This document shows positions 9,094 through 15,976 of a DNA stretch of 64,000 nucleotides, one piece after another. The position numbers and the translations under genes were made by a program. Source of the DNA: JBAXPV01 sp037132075 (GTDB lineage Bacteria; Bacteroidota; Bacteroidia; Bacteroidales; CAIXZF01); NCBI GenBank assembly GCA_037132075.1, contig JBAXPV010000007.1, positions 1-64,000 on the forward strand, written 5' to 3'. The notes beneath the pieces were generated by a model. The model saw nothing but the letters and a program-made list of their open reading frames with translations. It did not search any database and was not told the DNA's origin. Numbering within the stretch: the stretch's first letter is position 1; the number at the start of each line of letters is the position of its first letter.

Positions 9094-9123
9094 GCAAACC
9101 TAATTGAAAAAAAATAAAAAAAT

Positions 9124-9267
9124 ATGACTTATCATTTTTTATGCAAGCTTTTCAATTCAAAAATAGCTGCCTGGATTACTGTTTTATGGTTTGCTTTTTT
9201 ATTCATTGCGATGTTTGCCTTGTCGGCATATCGTGAAGATGCTTTTCTATATCTCAATTTTAAATAG
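9124..9267 (+). CDS. DltX-like 47-residue membrane microprotein
   Basis: A short frame from the ATG at 9124 to the TAG at 9265 encodes 47 residues: a short basic N-terminus (HFLCKLFNSK), one membrane helix (about residues 14-34, AAWITVLWFAFLFIAMFALS), then YREDAFLYLNFK. Phe41-x-Tyr43-x-x-Phe46 is an FxYxxF motif at the extreme C-terminus, the arrangement known for DltX (a roughly 50-residue single-pass protein ending in FIYNEF, as I recall it) and for the C-termini of some AlgI-like MBOAT proteins. In the dlt system the tyrosine is proposed to carry the acyl group between MBOAT and the final transferase. It lies directly after the MBOAT gene and six bases before the radical SAM gene. Function is inferred from size, topology, motif and position. 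Confidence 0.7.
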   Translation: MTYHFLCKLFNSKIAAWITVLWFAFLFIAMFALSAYREDAFLYLNFK

Positions 9268-9273
9268 GTATTA

Positions 9274-10230
9274 ATGGATGAAAAAGTCAGAAAACTGAAT
9301 CAGTCAGAACTTCCCTCTTTTCTGAAGAGCCGCGAGGGATGGGGGAAGCTGTTTGAGATGAAACGTTCGCCCTACCCGCATCTGCATCAGATTGAACCTA
9401 CCAATGTATGTCCATATCATTGTATCATGTGTCCCAGGGGCAATGAAATGACTCGTAAGACCGGACATATGGATTTTGCAGTTTTCAGCAAAGTCATTGA
9501 GGAAGTGGCTACTTATCCTGACGAGATTAAGAGGAAAGAGATCGAATTATTTCATTTCGGGGAATCCCTGATTCATCCGCTAATAGCCGAAATGAATGAA
9601 TATGCTTCATCAAAAGGATTAAAAACTTTGCTTTCAGTGAATGCCATTGAATTGAATCAGGAAATTGCGCACAAATTGATTTCCGGTAAGGCAGGGAAAA
9701 TTATTGTTTCACTTGATGGTTTTGATGCCAAAAGTTTTCAGGAGATCCGTGGTCGTAAGATTGATTATGATCAGGCGATTGAAAATATAGTACAGGCGGA
9801 TTCTTTGATAAAATCAATGAAAGCCACGACAAGACTTACTGTCAGGATGATTGCATTGAATCAGAATATGCATATGACGGAGTTCTTTAAGGATTTTTGG
9901 TCATCGAAAAATATTGAGGTAGAGATACGGCCATTTTTTCCCTGGGGTGAAAAAGAGATGGTAAAATTGGGGGTTTATGAAAAATATCCTCCTTTCATGC
10001 CATGTCCTTTTGCCTGGCAATACCTTGTGGTGCAATGGAATGGTGATGTTGTGGCTTGTTGTCGTGATTATAATGCAGAAAACCTCATGGGCAATGTTAA
10101 AGACGAGACGCTCCTTCAAATCTGGAATGGAGAAAAATACGCCAAATTCAGGAGCAGTATGATTGCTGGCGAATACGGGAATTCTATTTGTGGCCCGTGT
10201 ATGGCGCTTTACTATACTGAAGAAAGTTAG
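9274..10230 (+). CDS. radical SAM/SPASM protein
   Basis: Radical S-adenosylmethionine enzyme. Cys46-x3-Cys50-x2-Cys53 (NVCPYHCIMCPRG) binds the SAM-coordinating 4Fe-4S cluster. The C-terminal region has a SPASM/twitch-type cysteine set (FMPCPFAW, VVACCRDYN, SICGPCMALY) expected to bind auxiliary clusters. Length is 318 residues. ATG at 9274, six bases after the microprotein stop, suggests the same transcript as the acylation genes. Possible roles are modification of a small molecule, a peptide or a sugar used by the pathway; the sequence does not say which. Last gene of the run, facing the minus-strand SPFH gene. Confidence 0.88.
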   Translation: MDEKVRKLNQSELPSFLKSREGWGKLFEMKRSPYPHLHQIEPTNVCPYHCIMCPRGNEMTRKTGHMDFAVFSKVIEEVATYPDEIKRKEIELFHFGESLIHPLIAEMNEYASSKGLKTLLSVNAIELNQEIAHKLISGKAGKIIVSLDGFDAKSFQEIRGRKIDYDQAIENIVQADSLIKSMKATTRLTVRMIALNQNMHMTEFFKDFWSSKNIEVEIRPFFPWGEKEMVKLGVYEKYPPFMPCPFAWQYLVVQWNGDVVACCRDYNAENLMGNVKDETLLQIWNGEKYAKFRSSMIAGEYGNSICGPCMALYYTEES

Positions 10231-10260
10231 CCCTTAGGTGGGCCTTATGGTTTCGCCCAG

Positions 10261-11607
10261 TCACCCAGTCGCCTGGTCCCCCATTCCCCCAGTCGCCTTG
10301 TCGTCCTTTTTAGAGATCAATTTAAGCAAGTAACCCGACAACAAGCCACCCGTACTCTCATCCCCCTGCACGAGGAAGTCAGGCGTGACCTTGATCTGGC
10401 CCATGGCGATTTGTTTGGCGATTTCGATTGCGGTGACGCCTTGCTGGCCGATGGATTTGTTCTGGAGTTCGTAGGCTTTGGCGGTAGACTCGCCGATCGC
10501 GAGGATCTTTGATCCTTCAGCATTCCCGATGGCGATGATTCCTTTGGCTTCACCTTCTGCACGGATCCTTGTGCTCTCAGCTTCGCCTTCTGCGAAGCGT
10601 ATGGTTTTGAGCTTTGTCTGCTCGGCTATCTTAACCCCGATTTCTGCTTCCATGAGGATCTTCTGGAGTTCTGCTTCGGAACGTGTCTTTTCTGTGGCAA
10701 TCCTTGTCTGTTCTGCTTTCTGTTGCTCCTGGTACATGGCCATTTGCTGCTGGGCGATGATTTTTTTCGTCTGGGTATCCATGAGTTCCTGGGGCAGGAC
10801 GATCTGGCAGATGAGGACAGAGACACATTCAACATGGTATTTCTCGAGTTCGAGGCGGGTCCGTTCTTCGGCTTTACGTTGTTCTTCCTGCCGATCCTGG
10901 AGGAAGTTCATGGCAGACGTAGAAGAGGCCTGGTTGCGGAAGCTGGAGTCGATCATGGGGTGGATGACGTGGTTGATGAGGTTGTCGATGGAGCCGATTT
11001 TGGCCACCATATACGGTGCCTGGTCGGGTCTGACACGGATGATGACTTTGACGGAGACGCTGATCTCGAAGCCGTCGCGTGAAACGACTTTGAGCTGATC
11101 GAATTTCGTTTCCTGCGCATCGTCCCAGTCGATGGTGATGTTGGTGGTATCGACGATATAGATGATGAAAGCCCTTCGGTTGATATAATAGATCCCCGGG
11201 CCTGCGACTTCTTTCTGGATGCCACGGTAGCCTTTGGGCACGACATAGCGTTCGATGCCGTATTTCAGACGTTGCTCGGCTTCTGAAAGTGTGGTTGTAT
11301 CGGAAGCTTGCGGTGGTGCTCCGACCATGTCTTTGTCGAGGTTTGCGATGATATGCTGGGGTTCTTCTCCAACGTTTGAGATGACGACAGCAACCTGGCC
11401 TCTTTCCACGACGGCGACTTCATCGAGCTCAGTCTTGAACATCAAAGGGTTGACGTAATAGGTTCCGGGTTTCAGAACATCGAACTGGGGACCGCGCTGG
11501 CCACCGTTTTCGAGGAATTTCGAGACATTTTGAAAGTCGTTGTGGTTGGGTACTGACTTGGCAACATATTCTGTTTCCGGCAGGGGTTCTCCGTCGAGTG
11601 CTGTCAC
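10261..11607 (-). CDS. SPFH/band 7 (flotillin-like) protein, 3' part of a frameshifted gene
   Basis: C-terminal 448 residues of a membrane-associated SPFH protein. It begins at a GTG inside the third of three tandem repeat modules (GLVTALDGEP...ENGGQRGPQ...KPGTYYVN). The band 7 domain follows (about 80-260: PKGYRGIQKEV, VSRDGFEISVSVKVIIRV), then a long charged, Ala/Glu-rich coiled coil (EEQRKAEERTRLE to AEGEAKGIIAIGNAEGSK), typical of flotillin/prohibitin proteins. The upstream frame at 11604-12326 carries the N-terminal membrane segment and the first two modules. Reading around 11670 shows that adding one base restores a continuous protein of about 690 residues, so this piece lacks its own membrane anchor unless the frameshift is a sequencing error. 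Confidence 0.85.
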   Translation of the reverse strand: MTALDGEPLPETEYVAKSVPNHNDFQNVSKFLENGGQRGPQFDVLKPGTYYVNPLMFKTELDEVAVVERGQVAVVISNVGEEPQHIIANLDKDMVGAPPQASDTTTLSEAEQRLKYGIERYVVPKGYRGIQKEVAGPGIYYINRRAFIIYIVDTTNITIDWDDAQETKFDQLKVVSRDGFEISVSVKVIIRVRPDQAPYMVAKIGSIDNLINHVIHPMIDSSFRNQASSTSAMNFLQDRQEEQRKAEERTRLELEKYHVECVSVLICQIVLPQELMDTQTKKIIAQQQMAMYQEQQKAEQTRIATEKTRSEAELQKILMEAEIGVKIAEQTKLKTIRFAEGEAESTRIRAEGEAKGIIAIGNAEGSKILAIGESTAKAYELQNKSIGQQGVTAIEIAKQIAMGQIKVTPDFLVQGDESTGGLLSGYLLKLISKKDDKATGGMGDQATG

Positions 11608-12326
11608 AAGACCGATTTTCTGTGAAGGGATGACTGTGGCTTCTTTGATCTCAACCCTGAAGAGTCGAGGTTGATACGGTAGGTACCGGGGAGTAAGATC
11701 TGAGACTGGGGCCCTTTTTGGCCGCCATTTTTCAAGAAAGACTCACCACTTTCGAAGTTATTATGACCTTCGACAAATTTCGAAAGCAGGCGGCCGGGTT
11801 GGATCGGATCGCCATCCATCGAAGTAACCAGTCCGATCTGCCCTTTGTCGATGACGACTGAGGGCATTTTTTTTACCATGAACAGAATTGGGTTTATCCT
11901 GAAGAATCCAGGAGGCAGGATGCTGATCTGAGGTCCTTTTTCCCCGCCATTCTGAATGAAGGCTTCGCCATCCTGGAAGGAGTTATGGTTTTCTATGACT
12001 TTGGCAAAGATTTTTCCGGGAGGAACCGGGCTGCCATCGATAGATTCGACGATTCCGACTTCGTTTTCAGAGATGACGGTGAATTCGAGTTTGCGGGCTT
12101 TGTAGATAAAGGGGACAAGCAGATGTAGTCCTGGTCCGAGGGTACGTGCCTGGACTCCCATTTCGTTTTTCATGGCGATGACACGACCCTGGGGCATTTT
12201 GGTGCCGAACCAACGGCGTTCGAGAACAGCGATGCCACGACCGCCAACGATGACAATGGTGTTAAGGATGACGACGACGACGAGCAGCAGTATTACTGCT
12301 AAGATGATTAAGTTAAGGGGTAGCAT
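11604..12326 (-). CDS. SPFH/band 7 (flotillin-like) protein, 5' part of a frameshifted gene
   Basis: N-terminal 240 residues: a membrane segment at about 5-27 (LIILAVILLLVVVVILNTIV), a short RRWFGTKMPQGRV segment, then two tandem modules of about 70 residues (GIVESIDGSPVPPGK...NGGEKGPQ and GLVTSMDGDPIQPGR...NGGQKGPQ). After LLPGTYRIN the frame goes out of phase and ends in about 20 unrelated residues (LDSSGLRSKKPQSSLHRKSV). Inserting one base after the GAC codon near 11672 yields LFRVEIKEATVIPSQKIGLV, which joins straight into the downstream frame. The two pieces were therefore one gene, and the break is either a real frameshift or an assembly error. No slippery heptamer suggestive of programmed shifting is visible. 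Confidence 0.82.
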   Translation of the reverse strand: MLPLNLIILAVILLLVVVVILNTIVIVGGRGIAVLERRWFGTKMPQGRVIAMKNEMGVQARTLGPGLHLLVPFIYKARKLEFTVISENEVGIVESIDGSPVPPGKIFAKVIENHNSFQDGEAFIQNGGEKGPQISILPPGFFRINPILFMVKKMPSVVIDKGQIGLVTSMDGDPIQPGRLLSKFVEGHNNFESGESFLKNGGQKGPQSQILLPGTYRINLDSSGLRSKKPQSSLHRKSVL

Positions 12327-12588
12327 AATGTATATTTTTGATTTTGAATGGTTGACTTTGGACTGAGGTATTTTGACTTTATGATTGGGTTTTGCCCCTG
12401 TGTATTCGGTTCTAAAAGTACTAAAAAACTAAGTGATTTTGTTAGAGAAATACACATTGAAATATGAAAGCAAAGGAAAAAAAGCATTAATTTTATCCCA
12501 TTGTTCTTTTTTTAAGGGGGGTGGAGCAAACCAATTTTATTTTTAGGTGTCTTAAATAGATCAACCAATAATTTTGATTGAAACGTAA

Positions 12589-15500
12589 ATGCATAGGATT
12601 TATATAATTATCCTGTTTTTGTTACAATTTTTTTCCCTGAAGGCTCAGCCACCACCCTGTGTTGCGAATCCTTTGGCAGATGATTTTTGTGCCTCGGCTA
12701 CTGCAATCTGCAACCTGAATGGCTATTGCGGGAATACAAGTGCAACCTATACGAACACTGTCAGCCCGACAAATCTTACAAATGAGACGAATACGCCACT
12801 GGGTGCGGTATTTTGTGCTACGATTCAAAACAACTCCTGGCTGAAATTCATTGCGGATTCCACTACGGCCATTTTTGACGTCTGGTGTAGCAATTGTGCG
12901 CACAACCACGGGATACAGATGCAGATTTATAAGACAACGAATTGTTACAACTTTACGTCTGTCTCGAACTGTTGGAATCCCGGGTATCCGACGAATGGTC
13001 AGATTATTGCCACAGGACTAATTGTTGGTAGTGTCTATTATTTCATGATTGACGGCACTGCCGGTGATAATTGTGATTATGTCATTGCCTGTAGCGTTGG
13101 TGTTAATGCGGCTCCTGCAGTTTCTCTGAATCAAAATATTTGTGAAGGCATGACAGCAACAGTAGCCGCCACGGGTGGTCTGACGTATTTTTGGACTGCG
13201 AATCCTCCGGATCCTGCAGTGACAGCACAGCAGACCCAGGCAGTTGTCACTGTAACGCCTTCTGTGACAACAGTATATACAGTCATTGTTAACAATCCCG
13301 GGCTGAATACTTTTTGTGCTACTGACACAACGATTTTAAGTACCATCATCACTGTAAATAATGTTGCAGGCCAGATCAGCAATGTCACCGCGGCTCATTG
13401 TAATCTGAACAACGGTGCCATCACTGTTGCAGGTACAGGCGGAACCGGAACGTATGCTTACCTGTGGAACACTACGCCGGCACAAAGCACGCCTACCATT
13501 GCGGGATTGGCACCGGGCTCATATACCGTGACGGTTAGTAGCGGGGGGTGCAACAAAACAGTTACTGCGATAGTGCCGATGATTCCGGCACCTGTGGCAT
13601 CGGTGGCTTCTTTTTCTGATGCACATTGTAACCAGGCCGATGGTAGTGCTGTCGTCCAGATCAATGGCGGCAGCGCTCCATTTACCTATGTATGGAGCAG
13701 TGTCCCTGTTCAGAATACCAATCACCTGCAAAATGTTATCGCAGGGACGTATACGCTTACCGTCACCGACCAGGAGAACTGTACGTCAAATCTCACTGTC
13801 ACCCTGGCCAATGTGCCTGGCCCAACAGTCGCTTTAGCCACGATTACGCCGGTATGTATCAATGGCGGCACCATCAATCTTTCAGGAGGGACTCCGGTCG
13901 GAGGGACTTACAGCGGACCAGGTGTTCTTGGTAGTATTTTTGATCCTGTGGTTGTGGGCGCTGGAACCTACAACATCACCTATGCCTATACGGATGCTTT
14001 CGGCTGTAGCGGATCTGCCATGAAAACGCTGCAGGTGCTTGCATTGCCTGTGCTTAGCTTTCTTACATTAACTTCAGCCTGTGTTGATGCTCCTGTCATT
14101 ACCCTCACTATGGCAACACCTTCAGGAGGTACCTATTCAGGTACAGGTGTTAGTGCCGGTGTCTTTAACCCTGCCACTGCCGGTGCCGGAATTCATATTC
14201 TACTTTATACATTTACAGGCCCAAATGGCTGTACCAATGAGATAACACAGAGCATCACCGTAAATGCGTTACCTATAGTTTCTTTAAGTCCGATACCGGG
14301 AACCTGTATCAATGCGCCCCCACAGGCGCTTGCAGGCGGAACGCCTGTGGGGGGAACTTATTCCGGGACAGGTGTGTCAGGCGGGATGTTTAGTCCTGCA
14401 AGTTCCGGATTGGGAACTTTTACGATAACCTATGTCTATAAGGATGGCAATCTATGTATCAGCTCTGCACAGCAGACGATTTTAGTGTCTCCAACCCCGA
14501 ATGTGACCTTCAATACGATCCCGAACATTTGTTTGAATGCCGGGGTCACCCCGATGCAGGGGGGGAGCCCTGTTGGTGGCATCTACTCAGGTGTGGGAGT
14601 CAACAATAATCTCTTTAGTCCTGCAGTCACAGGGACAGGCACTTTCCAGGTCTTTTATAATTATTCTGTTTTGGGATGTGTTGGTGCTGACACGCAGACG
14701 ATCACTGTGTTGCCAATCCCGACAGCATCATTTCCTGCAGTAGGGGAGTTATGCGTCGATGCGGCCCCGATCACGCTCAGCGGGGGATTGCCTTCGGGAG
14801 GAACTTATGTAGGGACGGGAGTAAACGGCACGAGCTTTGATCCTGCCACAAGCGGAGCCGGCACTTTTAGTCTGGGCTATGCCTGGTCAGCCGCCAATGG
14901 CTGCACGGATACTGCCTTTCAGCCTATGTTGGTGCGCCCTTTGCCGGTGATTACCTATACGCCTATTGCGGGGCGATGTATCAGTGACAGTCCGTTTGGA
15001 TTTTCTGAAGCGACGCCAACGGGCGGGACCTATAGCGGGACGGGTATCGTGAATGGTATTTTCGACCCTGCTGCTGCCGGTGTAGGTACTTATTCCATCC
15101 TGTATACCTATACTGATCCTTTTGGATGTACAAACAATGCTTCCCGGGATCTCACCATAAATCCGCTGCCACTTCAGGTGCCTTTGAGCGGAGGTGGTGT
15201 CATTTGCGATGGCATTGGAGGGATGCCTGTGGGTTTGGATAGTTCTCAACCGGGGATCAATTATTATTTGATCGTGAATGGCTGGGTAACGTTACAGGCT
15301 TATCCGGGCACGGGTGCAGCCCTCAGCTTTGGCAACCAGAGTGCGCAAGGCAATTATATTGTGAAAGCGGTGGACTCAATCACAGGATGTGTGAATATGA
15401 TTCTGGATACGGTTCATATCAAGCTGTTGCCAAAACCGGTGGTGAACCTGGGTTTGCCGATGTATCTGTGTGATTTGCCACAGATCGTTCTGGATGGCGG

Positions 15501-15936
15501 GACTTACCTCGACAGTGTCACTTATGAATGGCCGGATGGCAGCACGAACAGGTATTTCAACGTATTTGAGCCGGGTAACTATTGGGTTAAGGTATATATG
15601 GGGAATTGTGTGAGTGAAGACAATATTGACATCATGGATTGCAGTTTGCTTGAGTTACCCAATATTTTCACTCCGAACGGCGATGGAAAGAATGAGCGTT
15701 TTAAGCCAAAGAAGACGGGAGAAATCGTGGAATACCAGATAGAGATCTTCAACCGCTGGGGAAATATGGTTTATCAATCGGATAAACTTGAAGAGGGCTG
15801 GGATGGCCGGACAGACAGCAATGGTGCGGATTGCCCTGACGGGGTTTACTTTTTTGTTGCAAGGTATGTTGCGCATATCTTTCCGCAGCCTGACACACAG
15901 CGGAAGCTGACTGGGACGGTTACGCTGATGCGGTAG
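12589..15936 (+). CDS. large T9SS-exported repeat protein with gliding-motility-type C-terminal domain
   Basis: Secreted 1115-residue protein. Signal peptide at 1-20 (IYIIILFLLQFFSLKAQ). Two SprB-type repeats (about 264-410: VTAAHCNLNNGAITV...GSYTVTVSSGGC and FSDAHCNQADGS...GTYTLTVTDQENC) precede six tandem modules of 74-75 residues with the core GGTPxGGTYSGTGV...FxP...GTxxITYxYT. The C-terminal approximately 90 residues (LPNIFTPNGDGKNERFKP, IFNRWGNMVYQS, GWDGRTDSNGADCPDGVYFF) are the CHU_C/gliding-motility C-terminal domain, a type B T9SS sorting signal. Predicted surface adhesin or motility-associated protein. TAATTTTG at 12569-12576 fits the -7 promoter box but leaves a very short leader. 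It stands alone, convergent with the downstream M1 gene. Confidence 0.9.
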   Translation: MHRIYIIILFLLQFFSLKAQPPPCVANPLADDFCASATAICNLNGYCGNTSATYTNTVSPTNLTNETNTPLGAVFCATIQNNSWLKFIADSTTAIFDVWCSNCAHNHGIQMQIYKTTNCYNFTSVSNCWNPGYPTNGQIIATGLIVGSVYYFMIDGTAGDNCDYVIACSVGVNAAPAVSLNQNICEGMTATVAATGGLTYFWTANPPDPAVTAQQTQAVVTVTPSVTTVYTVIVNNPGLNTFCATDTTILSTIITVNNVAGQISNVTAAHCNLNNGAITVAGTGGTGTYAYLWNTTPAQSTPTIAGLAPGSYTVTVSSGGCNKTVTAIVPMIPAPVASVASFSDAHCNQADGSAVVQINGGSAPFTYVWSSVPVQNTNHLQNVIAGTYTLTVTDQENCTSNLTVTLANVPGPTVALATITPVCINGGTINLSGGTPVGGTYSGPGVLGSIFDPVVVGAGTYNITYAYTDAFGCSGSAMKTLQVLALPVLSFLTLTSACVDAPVITLTMATPSGGTYSGTGVSAGVFNPATAGAGIHILLYTFTGPNGCTNEITQSITVNALPIVSLSPIPGTCINAPPQALAGGTPVGGTYSGTGVSGGMFSPASSGLGTFTITYVYKDGNLCISSAQQTILVSPTPNVTFNTIPNICLNAGVTPMQGGSPVGGIYSGVGVNNNLFSPAVTGTGTFQVFYNYSVLGCVGADTQTITVLPIPTASFPAVGELCVDAAPITLSGGLPSGGTYVGTGVNGTSFDPATSGAGTFSLGYAWSAANGCTDTAFQPMLVRPLPVITYTPIAGRCISDSPFGFSEATPTGGTYSGTGIVNGIFDPAAAGVGTYSILYTYTDPFGCTNNASRDLTINPLPLQVPLSGGGVICDGIGGMPVGLDSSQPGINYYLIVNGWVTLQAYPGTGAALSFGNQSAQGNYIVKAVDSITGCVNMILDTVHIKLLPKPVVNLGLPMYLCDLPQIVLDGGTYLDSVTYEWPDGSTNRYFNVFEPGNYWVKVYMGNCVSEDNIDIMDCSLLELPNIFTPNGDGKNERFKPKKTGEIVEYQIEIFNRWGNMVYQSDKLEEGWDGRTDSNGADCPDGVYFFVARYVAHIFPQPDTQRKLTGTVTLMR
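13846..15180 (+). repeat. six in-frame modules, 222-225 base period
   Basis: Within the exported repeat protein, module starts at 13846, 14071 and 14296, and then at about 14518, 14740 and 14965, recur every 222-225 bases. Each begins with a Cys block (TPVC, TSAC, PGTC, PNIC, GELC, AGRC) followed by the GGTYSGTGV core. The repeats are protein-level and diverged at DNA level, so they are old, not recent duplications. Confidence 0.75.
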
Positions 15937-15976
15937 GAGGATTTCGAAGGGGCTGTACGCAACAAGCCCTATCTAT

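Noticed and set aside
10478..11098. 206-residue plus-strand frame antisense to the SPFH gene
   Set aside because: Shadow of the Lys/Glu/Ala-rich coiled-coil coding strand; composition is Ser/Arg/Trp/Cys-rich with no domain, and the minus-strand protein is clearly a family member.
15937..15976. Possible terminator between the convergent genes (AGGGGCT ... AAGCCCT)
   Set aside because: Stem is short with mismatches and no U-tract on either strand.
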